NCBI RefSeq assembly: GCF_026262505.1
Contig: NC_067203.1
Location: 9,486,001-9,550,000 of the forward strand
Length of the DNA: 64,000 nt
Reading direction: 5' to 3'
Source: Trichomonas vaginalis G3
Taxonomy: Eukaryota; Parabasalia; Trichomonadida; Trichomonadidae
This document shows, in pieces, positions 49,725-63,600 of this stretch (its first letter is position 1; each line of letters starts with the position of its first letter). The notes under the pieces are model-generated. The model had not been told where the DNA came from. It worked only from the letters and a program-made list of their open reading frames with translations, and did not search any database. Made by a program: the position numbers and the translations under genes.

Positions 49725-51025
49725 TAGGGTGTCCAAATGTGTGTTTAGCACAAACCTGAATACTGCGAATAGAAATAAACAAGTTACATATATATAAAGT
49801 TTATTTAAATATAATCACCATTGGATTCAATCACGCGTTCGCAGCGATCGATCCAGGCTTGAAAGACACGCTTTAAATCATCATGAGAAAATTGCTCAAA
49901 TTGCTCTCTTACAAAATTTTCAAGATCATCTGGACTCGCGAATTCGCGTCCTTCAGCTCTCTTTTTTAGCGTGCCGAATAAATAAAAGTCAGAGGGTGCA
50001 ATATCAGGTGAATAAATTGGGTTTGGAACAACTTTGACATTGTTTTCCACCAAGTAATTCATTACCTTATGACTTTTGTGAACTCTTGAATTATCAAAAT
50101 GAATTGCAAACTTTTGTTTTTGTTGTTTGGATTTTCAAACTCATCAGAATTGATAATTTGAGTAAGAACATTGTCAATTAGATACTGAGCATTCATCGTA
50201 TTAGGTTTTTGAAGAATATCAATTGCGATGATGCCATTCACGCCCCAAAAAACACAACATCATCATTGGTGTGTCAATTTTTTTCTTCGGGAATGTTTGC
50301 GGATTTTCATCCTTCGGGATCCACATGATTTTGGCTTCTGTTGCATATTGAAACCAAGCCTCGTCCCCTGTTACTAAAAAGCGAAACTTCTTGGATTGAT
50401 ACGCACCCAATATAGAGAGGAGCTCTTTCGAAGATTGGACTCTAGATTTTTTTTGAACTGAATTAAGGTTGTGCGGAACCCAACGTGTATACGCTAGTTT
50501 GTAGTTCAAATAATTGTGCAGATAATAACTGACTGTTGTACGTGGTATCTTTGTCATCTCCTCTATCCTTCTGAGTGATGCTCTTGGGTCTTCATCTAGC
50601 GCTTGAAGAATTGCTTTGATTTTTCTTTGATCCGGCGATTTTTTGTCAATTTTTATGATGGGCGCCTTTTTGTTCATGAAGTGATACATCCTAACATGAT
50701 ACGTTACAGTGGAATAGCTAGGAGCATCCATACCGAAGCATTTTACCAATGTCTCGTAGATTTTTTTACAGTCTTTGCATTTTTTTGCAAGAGCGAGGAT
50801 GTTTTCTTTATGATTCATTAAAAAAATGAAAAAAATCCCGCCAAAATTTCCCGCGAAACCGCCTCTTGTCTCAAAATTCATTTTCTATCCCGGCATGGCG
50901 CCAAAATACAACATACTCATCATATACATATATTCATATTTTTTATTATATATTTATAATCAGCATATATCTCCTTTAATAGTCTCATATAGAGCCCTGT
51001 GCTAAACGCACCTTTGGACACCCTA
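49725..51025 (-). mobile_element. Mariner-family transposon, 1.3 kb
   Basis: The ends read TAGGGTGTCCAAA and are inverted repeats of about 28 bp, with two mismatches (left …ATGTGTGTTTAGCAC, right …AGGTGCGTTTAGCAC). They are flanked by TA on both sides (49723-49724, 51026-51027), the mariner target. The only gene inside is a broken mariner transposase. Size and terminal motif fit the Tvmar1-type mariner known from Trichomonas. Confidence 0.9.
49805..50881 (-). pseudogene. Mariner transposase, frameshifted
   Basis: The N-terminal helix-turn-helix part has PRTTVSYYLHNYL. The first catalytic Asp is in LVTGDEAWF, the second in FDNSRVHKS, and the third in YSPDIAPSDFYLF, the D,D34D pattern of mariners. 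The likely start is the internal MNHKENI (50818) and not the first ATG at 50881. Frames 50219-50881 and 49805-50062 are separated by a coding stretch in other frames (about 50063-50218), so at least one or two frameshifts are present. Not active as it stands. Confidence 0.88.
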
Positions 51026-51035
51026 TATAAAAAAA

Positions 51036-54000
51036 TTATCTTCCTATTGAAACAGGGATTGTCACCAATTTGTTGTCCAGTGATGCACAAACAATTGAAG
51101 CCATAGATTTGCAGTAAGCAATTCCCATAATTCTCTTTCTTGCCTCGTAAACAGAGACAATATTTGCAGGAAACATTGCTTCGAAAACGTAAACAAATCT
51201 ATTATCAGAGAAATATACGTAATCAGCTCCATGACATGTCCTGACAGCGACCATCTGCGAAACATGTCCTTTGTAAGTTGCAGAACTGAGGAAAGTCAGA
51301 CAAAGAGACAAAACAACGAACTCCTGGTGCAAAGAAACAACAACAAAACCAGAAGAAGGAGTGACAACAATAGAATTAATTGTTTTTCCTTCAGTGTTAT
51401 ATGTTCCGTAAACATAAGAATCTGATAAACAGACAACACTGATGATTCCTGATATCTCAGCAATCACACACACATCGTATTCATCGGATGTCACTAAATG
51501 AGTGATTTCTGATGTAGAAACAAAAATTAATTTCTTGACAGAAGGAAATTCCGAAGAATTACTGATATAAACAGCTCCATTACTGCAAGCAAATACTACT
51601 CTCTTGTGGCTTTGGCTCATATGAGTTACCTGGAATTCAATTACTTCACTTTTTGAAATTTTGTGGCTGAGAGTGAAAATTTTGTTTTGTGGAGTACAGA
51701 CTGTTGCAATTGAGTCATTGTACATCACAGCGCTTTTAGCTATATCTGGATTCGTGTAGCATTTGAGTAAAATCAAATTATTCAGTTCGAAAAAGAAAAT
51801 GAAAAATGCAGAATCTTGAGAAATCGCAATGAATTTGTCATCGGAACTCAAGAACATTCTGAATCTAATGTTGTCATCAATGTTTAACTTGGATTCCATA
51901 CGTGGTGAATTTGGAATTTTCTTCACTTCACTTGAAAAAGTGACACCAAATTTTTGACTTATAAAATTCAAAATTTTTTCTGTCATTCCAGGCAATTCCA
52001 ACCACATTCTATACATGTACGTGAAGCTTACAGGAGTTTTGATCATTTTAGGAACAATTACATTGGATTTTCTTGCGAACAAATCAGAAGAAATGTAAAA
52101 TTCGACTTGAACACTTCTTGTTTTCGAATATTGTTTTTTAATTTCTTCTGGAATGTTGATTTCTTTCGATTCTTGGACATTTTTAATGAGATTTACCTTT
52201 GTTTCATCAGGTACTTGTACATTCTGGTATTTTCCAAACATAATTGATTCATTTTCAATCAAAATCGCAGGCATTTCTATATAATTCCTGAAATCATCAA
52301 AACTTTTTCCAAAAATTATATTTGTGTGCAACAATAATTCGAAATTCGACAATAATCCTTCGCTCCATTTATTCTGGAGTATTTCAATTTGCGCTTTTCT
52401 ATCTGATATTGGCACAGAAAGTCTGACAAGTTGTGAAACGGTTTTTGTAAAGTCATCTTGAGAAAATTCAATTAAAAGTGACGAACAATTAAAAGCATAA
52501 AAAATAATTTGGTTGTTATTTGCTACAGCGAATTTCAAAGTCGCGAAATCAATTGTTAAAGGAATATTCTGTTCCTGTCTTAGCAATAACTTGGAATACC
52601 ACAATTCGAACTGAACAGGAATCCTTTCCTTCATCACCAGAACTGTTGCAGGACATTTAAACTGTTCTTTTATCTCAGAAAACTTCGTGATTTGTTTTTC
52701 TTCATGTGAAAACAAAGAATTATAAAGCTGTGGAACAACTTGTGGTTGAACAGCATCTAAACTCAAAGGTATTAGTTTGGAAATATATGGTAAATTATGC
52801 TTACTTCTCGTGATATTCATTGATCTGTTTTCAGAGAAAACCAAACTAGAATGGAATTTGTCTCTGAGAGATTTAACTTGTTGATTAATCAAAACAGAAC
52901 ATGAATTAGGAGAATCAGGAGCAATAATAGCAGGAAGAGTTAATAAAAATATAATATCATCTCTTAAATTAATCAAATCAGATTTGTAATTTCCATAATA
53001 ATAATTTGCAGACAACATGAAATCAAAAATTGTTGTTCTTGGTTCTGGAATCTTTTCCGTAAATGTCTGTACATATTTAACAGCATTATTAACAAATTCA
53101 GGACCATTCGCGTATTGGCATGCAATTTCAGACACTTTCTTTGTTATGTCAAAGAATTCTTCGTCACCTTCTATACATCTCTTTCTATAATAGAACTTGC
53201 TGAAGTCAGAATTTATTCTCTCTTTGAATTCATCGAAATGGAAGTCTCTGCCATTGATAGGAGGAAGCTTTTCTTTGATTAAATCATCAAATGTTTCTTG
53301 TCCAGTGACGATAGAACCGTTGTCACTTTTTAGATAATTCAAAAATTCTTTGTTATAAGAATTTTCAGTGAAAACGAACAAGAACTCCTGAATGAAAGCG
53401 ACAATCAAAGCATTCGCTATATCATTTTTATCTTCCTGCTTCATAACATTGAGTTCATCGCAAATTTTCAAAAATAATTTCCTCTTTAACTTGGAAATCT
53501 CAAATAAATTTTGTGATTCAACAATATCAAATAAAATACATATCTGCTTCAAATATAAATCAATGGGTTTCGCATTCAATAATGGTGGAACGATATAGTT
53601 CACAATTATGTCACTTTTTTCTTCAAACCAAAACCCGATCATCAAAGGCCAAAAGAACCAAAACTTTTCCATAGAAACAATCAAATTTCCAAACTTTTCG
53701 AATGCGGCGTTATGATCACCTTTGAAGAGCATTTTAATGCAATACATGTCGTTGTTCAACGGCTGCTCGTTTAGCTCGTTTTTCTGGAGATAAACAGTGA
53801 ATAAATTATACAAAATAAACTTAGAATATTCCTGACATCCGACTTGTAAAATTCCAATCAACCAAATCAAATCTTCATATGAAGATTTTTCTGCCAATTT
53901 TCGGAATCTCATTGCATCTTCGATATTTACTTTATATCCCTTGTATATCAATGTTTCTAATAGATGTCCGTATGTTTTGTAATTACTTGGATCATCTAGG

Positions 54001-57000
54001 GATTCCATGATTTTGATTAAATCTGACAAAACATTTTCTGTCATGTAAACTCTTGAAATTAATTCAAGAATTTTGATGAAACTCGTCATCAAAGAATTAA
54101 AAGTTTTCTTTGATTTGAATAACAACAAATACGATCTGTGCAAGAACAAATTAAACAAATTCGGTGTTGCCAATGCTTCGCTTTTGTTTACATAAAACAA
54201 AGTAATCTTTTTCTGGGAAAAATCATCACAATCCGCCCAAATAAACAAATTATAAATTACATCTTCAATAATTTCTCTTCTGTAATCATCACTTTCTATT
54301 GATTCCAGAATACTCGTAATGGAATTAAACAAATGATGATTTAATTGCGAAGAATTCAAGTTTCTAGCAATAGTAAAAACTAATCCAGAAATGTCACTTT
54401 TGTTGGAATTTACCAAACAATTTTCTTTTGGCAAATAATCAAAATCTAATCCTGTCAGATTTTTGAGGTAATTATTTGTTTTCTCGATATCCCAATTAGA
54501 ATTAATATTCAATATTCTCTTTGTAGAAGAGATATTGATATTTCTTCCTCTTAAAATAATAGGAATTAATAATTCCGCGTAATTAGAAGGAGCATTCTTA
54601 ATAATATCAAAAACAGGAATGAAGTCAGATAAACAAACATGAATTGGCAAAGTCCAATTCAATGATTCATGAGTTTTGACTATTTTTCTGAGGTGTAAAA
54701 TATTATCTGAATTCACAAAATTGAAAGGATTCTTTGAAATTTGTTCATTGTTTTGGTCAATCAACTGATTCATTTCATCTGATTGCATGTCACCAGAAAT
54801 GAAATGGAATGTGCCAAGAACAACAGGTGACATGTAATTCTTGTCAATTTTCACTTCTTCCGTCTTTGCAACTGATAATTTGACAGATGTAGTGAACTCA
54901 AATTTGTTATACTCTGTTTCTTCTTTGAATTCTCTTTCCAAGAAAGAAATGATGTGTTGGCCTGTTGGAATTTTGACATTCAACAAACTGATATTCACCC
55001 ATTGATTGTCTGGTATTTTCTTCATGATTGTAGCTGTTGATCTGATGTTGTATTTGATGAATCTAGCAACAATTGTGTCTGCAAGTGTGTAAATGGTCAG
55101 TTTGCACGGAATACTCGCTTTGTCTTTGAATTCAAATAAAACAAAGTTCGAATTTGAATGGACTTTCGTGTCAATTTTCACTTTCATCCTGATCATCCAA
55201 TTCTGGTTCATTTTCTCATGTGGAATTATAATATTATCAATTATGGGGTCAGGTGAAGTGACTTCGATTTGAGTGGTCGGTTGGCTTTCAACGGCTGTAA
55301 TGACGGAATTGACCATTTTAAGGACAGGAATCGAAAGGGGAGGGAAGTTATTGTTCTCATCTGGCATGAAAAGGTTGAACAAGTGCTGATCTACTGAACA
55401 ACTACTTTTTAATTCGAGAATTGCAGAAATTAGAGGGAAGAAGTGGTCAGTAATCAATTTAACATCATCATACGCTTTGTCGAATACGAAATTGTTGTAG
55501 GAAAACGTTCCTTTCAGTTGCTGCAACAAAATCGAAGTCATATCTCCGTAATGCATCGCAATTGCGTTGTTTGATGAGTAAGTGCACAATTGCGTGAAGA
55601 AATCAAGTATGTCTGAGTAGTTTTTAGACTTGTACGATGCTGCAAGAATCAATGGAATCGCAGATGGAACTTTTATAACGAAAGGTTGGCCTAAACCAAC
55701 TGTTGATGAGTTACTAAGGATGTTGTAGAGCCTTAGTAAGGTTGGATCGCTTGGTTCTTCACCTTCAACAGATTTTATGATATTTATTATCTTAATAAAC
55801 ATTCTATTGTCATAAATCAGCTTCTCATAGTATTGTGCTGTTGAGAAAAGAAGGTCTAAAAGGATTTTGAGGGAGTCTTGGTCAGGGATTTTGCCAAGCA
55901 TCTCAATTAAAGGACTCATAAGCTCAGGAATTGAATCTCTTATTCCCTGGTTGATGAGCATTGACCCAACCACAACTTTTGATAGTCTTGCTCCTAAATC
56001 TTTATAAAATTCATCAGATATCATTGAACATTTGACCAAAATACACGAAATAGAGGTAACTATAGGGAAAGGAAGTACCTTAAGGCCAGTCAATGCACTC
56101 TCGAACGATTTCAAGATGACATTACATAGATTTCTCTCTTCCATGAGTATAGAGAAGCAAGACATGAATCGTTCGCTCTCAAAACAACGAGCGGCATTCT
56201 CAGGAACAGCAAATAAATCAAAAAGATAAGTCAAACAGATCGACCGAGCAATGGCGGTTTGACGGCGGTTAATTTCTGAATTTGGAAATGTCAAAGTTAC
56301 TTGAATTAAGGAATTGATGACATTGTCAGGGTTGACGTGGAAGACGAATTGGTCGTCAAGGGATGGCAAGTAAAGCAAACGCAAAATAAGCTCCGAAAAC
56401 AGGAAAGGATGAGTATTAAAAGATACAAGTACATCTGAAAGCAAAGATTTGTCTTTGCAGCATGCTTTTAGCATTGTATTACGCACGAAATTGAGATATT
56501 TGGGTGGATTCTCGTGGAATAATGTTACATCTGGATTAAATATTATTTCATCGAATAAACACTCTTTAACAGCTGTAATATCGTTTTGATTTGATAGCTC
56601 TTGAATGAGAGGTGCAATAATTAAAGCGAAATCGATTTTTTGAGGAAGATTTTTTTGTAATTTTTCCAATTGCTTGAATTGAATTGAGAAACTGAGTCGC
56701 AATTGCTGGCTTCACTTTACCAATGACAGGTTGAATAAGCTGTACGAGTTCTGAGATATTCCAAGAGACAATTTCGGAATAATTTAATCCGTTCTCAATT
56801 GTGCTCTGATTCGGCATTGTCATGACGTGCATCTCATCTACTGTAAGTACGTCATTCTTAATCTCGCGTGGAGTCGTAAAATCTTTCGCATCAATAAAAT
56901 GTTGTCCTTCTGAAAGAGAATTGAGAATATGAGATGGTAATAACAAGAATATGTCCATGAGAGTAGATTTTTCGGAATATTTCGCGCAATTACAAGTTAA

Positions 57001-57744
57001 TAAAATTGCGACCGGATCAAGTTGATTTATTTTGTTAACAAGTATATGGGAAAGAATGTGAACACTCTCTGGTTGGATGATTGGTCGTTTCTCCTCAAAA
57101 ATTGTATTAATTGAGTTAATAATTGAGCGATAAATCTGATCTTCTCTATTTGCAGCATAATCTGTAAGTAACATAAGTAGTGGGAAGAATTCTGGTGGTA
57201 TATTTTCGTTAATAATCAAGTATTTGATAATAATTGAAATTTCGACGTTTGAAAGCTCAAATAAAGTACTTGTAAGCCCAAAAACACTAAAAGACATAAA
57301 TGCAATATGATTGAGTTGCGATAACTTGGCTTCTGTAAATGAGGCAAAAACTTCTAAAATTTTTCTGAATAAAATTAAGGTAATTTTATCATCTGTTTGT
57401 CCAAGTCATAGGAGCACCTCGTATAAGAATAAAAAATTATTTATCTCGCTGCAATCTTCTTGAACTAAAGTAATAGCCTCAAGAAATTTTTGTTGGCTAA
57501 AATCATTGCTGATATTGTATTTCTGCAATGCTTGTCGTAATTCATGCTTTGATTTGTATTCACTTGTGACTTTCGAGATAGTTTCTTTATTAAAAGAAGG
57601 CAAAGAATTAAAAACTTGATTTTCTGATACAGATGAAGCAAAACCCCTGGATATTAGTGATGGATCATTTCTCATAGACAAAAGGTCAAGCATTCTGAGG
57701 TCATTAGTAAAACAATCACGAAAATATTCAGGAAATCTCTCCAT
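51036..57744 (-). pseudogene. BEACH/WD40 protein (LYST/neurobeachin-type), degraded gene
   Basis: A very long helical N-terminal region begins MERFPEYFRD at 57744. Residue numbers here refer to the 1888-residue main frame. About 490-640: concanavalin A-like module. About 1300-1420: PH-BEACH-like part. About 1440-1600: shortened BEACH domain with KWSEGLLSNFELLLHTNIIFG; the conserved RDLS/YHYGTHYS core is missing. About 1615-1888: WD40 repeats. Such proteins control vesicle and lysosome traffic. An in-frame TGA (57406-57408) and a frame change at about 56660-56690, next to a run of seven As, interrupt the upstream part. Either the gene is decaying or these are sequence errors; the missing BEACH core favours decay or a divergent paralogue. 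Confidence 0.75.
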
Positions 57745-58273
57745 TTATAATTTTGATTTTTTCAATAAAATGGTCAAAATTGAATGATTTATCGGAAATA
57801 CGAAAATATTTATAAATATTTAACTATATAATGAGAGAAATAAATGCTTGTCATATTGTCACTTTTGTCACATTGACAAAAAATGAAGTGAAAAACTCTT
57901 TTCCAAGATTTCTGAATTATTCACATGCCGATCTAATGTTCATCTGATATGAAACTGATTGGAGATTAAATCAATCATCAATCTTTGAATTCCAAAAATG
58001 GAACAATAAAAAATATGCTAAAAATTAACAAATAATCATAATTATAAGCCGCAAGGATTATAATATCAAGACATCTATATAGAGAAAGTGGAAGATTTCG
58101 AATCCATTCGTTGATTTAGAGTAATTCGATTGAAGCCAAAACTAACGATCAAAAGAAAACGGTTTACAACAGTTCTAAGATTTTTGGGAAATTGTTTAAA
58201 AAAGCATATGATATAATATAATTATCTATTTTATATAACATACAAACAAAATCGCAGGATATGAAAATACGTC
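57745..58273. other. Intergenic region, no gene seen
   Basis: About 530 bp between two leftward genes, probably holding the BEACH gene promoter. Nothing else recognised. Confidence 0.5.
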
Positions 58274-59008
58274 TTAAAAGATTGAGGAATATTTGCAGGC
58301 ATCTGGGTCGTATAATGGAAGGGGAGCTGTGCTGATGCAAGGTGTGTAGTTAAGATTTGTTGGTTCTTCTTCATCTGATAACGATAAGTCTGAAATTTCG
58401 ATATCTTCCTGAGGTTCAAGCTTGCATTGGCACTTTGTCTCATAAAGAGAAACTTCGTTGGATTCAAGTTTCATAACTGCGCCGCAATCGCTCTCGAAGA
58501 ATTCGGAGTTGTAGAAGGAGTTATCGTGGATTCTTGAGATTGTTTCGATAACAGAGTCATCATATGGGCATTCAATTTCTTGAATGTAATTTTCGATTTC
58601 TTCGAAAATTTCTGTAATTTCTGGAAGAACTTTGGAGAAAGCCTTAAGAATTGGGGATTCGATGTACTTCTTGATTGTCTGGATAGCATCTAATAATGAT
58701 TCATCTGGAATGATGTTGATGCTCTGGAAGATAGAGAGAACTTCGTTGAGCATGCGCTTTGGTGACTGAAGGAAGATGTTTTCGTAGCGGGGAACCTGTA
58801 AGAAAAGAATGGATCCATCCTTGACACCAAGATCTGAGAGTAAGACTTTGTCCTTAAGGATCTGACCATTGTAGATAAGGATCATTTTGTTGGATGGGAT
58901 CTCGAGCTGAAGGAACATCTCGTCTTTGACTTCGCCAACTGTGAGGGGAGCCTCGAATGGGACATAGAACTCCAAGTTCATGTTGAATTTGATGATGTAC
59001 GCTTGCAT
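58274..59008 (-). CDS. Ubiquitin-like-domain protein
   Basis: The 244-residue protein starts MQAYIIKFNMNLEFYVPF, then TVGEVKDEMFLQLEIPSNKMILIYNGQ and LSDLGVKDGSILFLQ, a complete ubiquitin-like fold (about residues 1-75) without a C-terminal Gly-Gly. The rest is helical, then acidic with a CQCKLEP and a DLSLSDEEEP segment. It is an integral UBL protein of the adaptor or proteasome-shuttle kind, not a modifier. The frame can be read to 59062, but TCATTT (+1 at 59028), 20 nt before 59008, supports the shorter form. Confidence 0.7.
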   Translation of the reverse strand: MQAYIIKFNMNLEFYVPFEAPLTVGEVKDEMFLQLEIPSNKMILIYNGQILKDKVLLSDLGVKDGSILFLQVPRYENIFLQSPKRMLNEVLSIFQSINIIPDESLLDAIQTIKKYIESPILKAFSKVLPEITEIFEEIENYIQEIECPYDDSVIETISRIHDNSFYNSEFFESDCGAVMKLESNEVSLYETKCQCKLEPQEDIEISDLSLSDEEEPTNLNYTPCISTAPLPLYDPDACKYSSIF

Positions 59009-59024
59009 ATTTCGACAGTAAGAA

Positions 59025-59030
59025 AAATGA
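59025..59030 (-). promoter_or_regulatory. Inr initiator element of the UBL gene
   Basis: Minus-strand TCATTT, +1 at 59028, twenty nt before the ATG at 59008. Confidence 0.55.
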
Positions 59031-59062
59031 AACAATTTACTTTTGTATGGTATTGAATTCAT

Positions 59063-60596
59063 AAATTATAGGAACGAAAATAAAAGTTGCTGGAAATACT
59101 GTAATAATCTTGGAGTTAAAGTTTAATGAGAATATTTGATTTTTGAATGTTCGAAAAAATTGTTCTCAATTTAACTTTGATTTTTGTGATGAGTGATAAC
59201 AAACCGTCAACTATCGTTAGATATTTATAAAGTATGTGGATTAATTCGATTGATGGATATGTTTTAACCATTTTTAGCATCTATCATTCAATTAATTGAA
59301 AACATTTTTTTTAAATGGCATTCAATATATATGAATTTTAAAAAAAATTAAAAGCTTGCTATAAGGTGATTTTAGTTCTATGTGCAATTTTTCATTTTGA
59401 CAGTGTTTTGAAATTGAATCGAACAAATTTGAATTAATTCAATTTCATGATAGTTCAATATTGTTTCTATAATGTAATATCAATCATATTTTTAATTTTG
59501 ATAGATATTTTATTTATTCAAAAATATTTGATTTTTGTGATAAATTGAATGCGATACAAAAATCAAAAAATTCAAAATATGATATTCGGGTTTAGATATA
59601 TATACTATAGATATATAAATAAATTTATTCATTTTTGAATTAAACCCCATTCTTTTTTGTGTACAGCCTTCAATTAATGAATAATATGAATTTTCTTTTT
59701 GATTCCTCATGCATTCTTTATTTCAATTCATATTTCATTTTCGATATGATAAACTTTTTATCGGTTAATATCAATTCAAACGTTTTCATCGTATTATATG
59801 TTCAAATATATATTCCAATTCTAATTCTTAATTTTTTAACAACGATATTATTTTCAAAGCAAGTCTTTTTTGCGGTTTTAAGATTTTATTGCAAAATTAT
59901 CGTATACACCAATTACCTCTCATAATTAAAAGTTGATTACTAATGTAAATTTCTCAATTTTTTTTCAATACTTTTGTTACGTTGGGAAAAATCTTTAGAT
60001 CTTCCTTTATTTTATAACTCTTACTCTTTTATTTTCACCAAAAATATTTACTATAAAGTTGAAACCTAATTGATCTCTCATTCAATCTTTCTACAATCTT
60101 GTCTTTATTATCGATTTTGCATCATTATGTGAGTTTAAGGAATAATATTTACCTCAAATGCTTCCTTTATGATTTGATTTTCAAATTTGAAATTCTTTAG
60201 TAGCATACAGGTTTTTATGCTTAATTTCATCAACTATTCTTCAAAATACCTATTTTTAAATCGTTGAAATCCATCATATAAAGTTATATATCATGGACAA
60301 AATTAAAAATATTAAATTGTTTTGACACTCTTTAACTTGTAAATTAAACTATCACATTGTAATCAACAAAGCTATTATATGTCTAAATAGCCCAAACATT
60401 GAACACAAATGAATGTTGAATTGCTGACTGAAATGCGAAACAATCAATTCTAAACTTATTTGGCTTTTTGTAGATATACATTTTTATAATTTTAAACAAA
60501 TGGAAAAACAAATTACAAATGAAAAATGTTTTAATATAGAATATATGATTCATTGCTTCCAAACTTCAGCAATTCCAAATGAATTAATACTAAATT
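59063..60596. other. Intergenic region, no gene seen
   Basis: About 1.5 kb between divergent genes. An 88-residue hydrophobic frame at 59659-59925 has composition typical of AT-rich chance frames and is not called. Confidence 0.55.
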
Positions 60597-60602
60597 TCAT
60601 TT
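60597..60602 (+). promoter_or_regulatory. Inr initiator element of the kinase/Sel1 gene
   Basis: TCATTT, with +1 at 60599, 14 nt before the ATG at 60613. Confidence 0.6.
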
Positions 60603-60612
60603 GTGATTTTGT

Positions 60613-63600
60613 ATGTTTGGAATTGATATAGGTAAAACTACGATAAGGCTATCCCGTCTTTTTGATCTTCAAATGTCAAGATTCGAAACGAGGTCATTTG
60701 AATTTAAAGCCTCCATAGAGGAATTCCAACAACGAATTTATTTGTCAAAATCCAAAATCACTCACAATCAATTAGCATTTCTTGACGATGACAACAGAGA
60801 AGTGAAATTTCTATTTTTCGGTATTAATTCTACCGCAAGCAAAGAGTATCATGATTATCTTAAATCATTAAAAGTCCAATACTTTTCTTTTCCAGAAGAA
60901 ACCATCAAAAAATACTTTACAAATGAAAACGATCAATATGCTTGTGCAATTGCAATCGCAAATGCTGTTTCTAAAGAAATTTATTTTCCATATTGTCTTC
61001 ATCAATTTAATCAAAACGAAATACCAGATTGCATTGATTTATACAATCCTTACCTTCCCAATAAAGATATAAAAATTGTTCCAAACAAAGAATATTCTTT
61101 TAAATTATCGAGAGAACACAATATCAAATCAATATACTTGACAGATCTAGATCTTGCAGATGAATACATAAGAAAGAACTTCCAAAACCCTCGTGATAAT
61201 GTCATTACTGGATACATTGAAGTAAAAATAGATTCAAAAACATCAATACGTTCATGCGATATTCTTTCCACTATTAACTGCATTGCTATAGTAAGTTACA
61301 ACGAAGAAATCAAAGAATCTTTGGAAATCATTCAAAAAATTAGAAATTCTCAAAAATGTATTTGGTTTGATCCCGAAAACAAACTTACAAGTCAGTATGA
61401 ACTGCAACCATTGTATTTCAGGCAACATATTGTTGGATTTCTCAATCTTAAACCAGAAAAAACTGGTTTAAGAAATCCACAAAACATTCCATCTTTTTTT
61501 GAATTTTTCTATTGGACAATTGTTTATGGTCTTGTTTCCATCTTTCAAGAACGTCATCGAATACAATGTATTTCAGGTATCCAATTCGATGACGAAATAA
61601 ACGAAGCGATATATATGAAAACAAAAGGATTCATCACAGGTCTAAACAGCGAAAATAGATCTGCTGTTTATCTTTATGTTGATTACAAAACAGGATTTAT
61701 TTTTATGATAAAAGATTCACTTCCGAAAATAGAAATAGCAAAATATCCATCAATTGTAGAAATGCACACAATCAATGGAAAATCAGTGATGCCATTATAT
61801 AGATACAAATCATTGAAAGATATTATTTATGATATAAATAATACACAAAAATCAATTATTGTTTTTGGATTGTTAATGACTATTTCTAAATTACAAGAAC
61901 AAGGAATTGTTCATTATGACATTAGAGAAGATAATGTTTTAATTGATCATAATTTTCAACCAATTTTAACTGATTTTGATTTTAGTTGGAAAGAAAAAAG
62001 TCAAATAGATCCAAGGGCAAGCGTAAGCCAAGTATTTCATCCAACATTAGATAGACCTGATGATATTTATCAACTTGCTGCATTAATTGAACGTTTATCG
62101 AAAGCTGCAAATAGAAATGAATTAATTAAATTCATTAAACAAGTTAAAAATGATGTTACAGATTATGATATCAATCAGAAAATGCTTCAAAAGGATATTT
62201 TCCGGTTATATAATTCTATAAGGAATGAAATTCTTATTGACAAGGAAAAGATTGATAAATTTGATTCATGGCTTCAAACTTTTTATATTCATCCTTTCGT
62301 CAACAAAATTAAAAATGATAAAGATTTAAATGATGAATATCGATTTGTTTCACTGTCTTTATTAGCTAAAGAGATGGTGACAGAAAGGATTTTGTTCCCT
62401 GAAACAAATTACTTCGAATTCAGGAAGTATATTAGTAGTTTTAGAGGTTTATCAAATCTAAAATCAAATGCGTTAATTAAACTTCATCAAGATGATTTCG
62501 ATGCAAAATATGGAGCTGCTGTTCAATATCAAATCGCACAAATGTATGATGGTGTTGATATTAAAGCTTTTGAGCATTATTTAAGAGCTGCTTCTTATGA
62601 AAATAATTCAAAGTTTGTTGCAAAAGCAAACACAGAACTTGGAAAAATTTTCTTGTATTCAAAGTATGGAATAATTGTTGATGAAAAAAGGGCTCTAGAT
62701 TATTTCATTTTAGGAGCAAAATATGGTGATCCTGAAGCTAAATTCATGATTGCAGAAATGATGCAATCAAATAGCCATCTTTTTATTCCAAATGATAAAA
62801 TGAGATCAACATTATACAAAGAAAGCCTTGAAATGGATGATGACTTGGTTTATTCAATTGCTGGACTTAAATTTTTGACTTCTCTTTCAGAGTTTCGTGA
62901 TCCAATGTTTGGACTTTCATGTCTTGAATCATCTTTGTATAAATATAATATAGATACAGGATCTACTTTTACTGAAATGGCTTTGATTTATGGATATTAC
63001 GATCCACAGAAAATTATTGATGCTTACAAATTCATGAGAAAACAACTTTCTATTAGTTCAAATACAGATTTATATCGAAAGTTTAATTTCACAACAGCTT
63101 GTGAATTTTTTGCTTTGATTTACTTCGGATATAATAATGGATTTGATTGGAAAGTCTCTGTTAACTCCAACGCATTATATTCTGCATTCGATGGCATCAA
63201 AGATTACATGGATAATATTGAAGAAATTGGATTGAGATTGGAAGTTTTACTTCTTATTTCAATTAAAGAAAAAGGTAGAGTTTCTGATATTTTACCATAT
63301 TTATTGGAGTATTCGGAATATCATCCAAGTGATTTTGCAATTGGAAAAGGTTTGTTATTGCTTTGGTGTTATTATAATGATATCAAAGAAGATCAAGTTT
63401 CTAATCTTCTTCAACAATCTTCATTTGGTTCTATTTTATTCCAACGTGCAAAAGATTTATATTCGCACAAAATTGAGCCAAATGAACAGCATAGAAAATT
63501 ATTGAAGGAATCAATTCTTCATGCAGTTGATGTAGTGAATGATCCTGTTGATTGCATTCTGAAATCAATTTCACAAAGTTTAATGGGTCAAAATTCAAAA

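Noticed and set aside
57298-57405. Intron joining the two upstream BEACH frames
   Set aside because: The same frame runs straight through the interval with only one stop, and no GTATGT…ACTAAC…AG type trichomonad splice signals are seen.
59659-59925. An 88-residue hydrophobic frame
   Set aside because: Made of Phe/Ile/Leu/Tyr/Asn as expected from AT-rich chance sequence, with no initiator or similarity.
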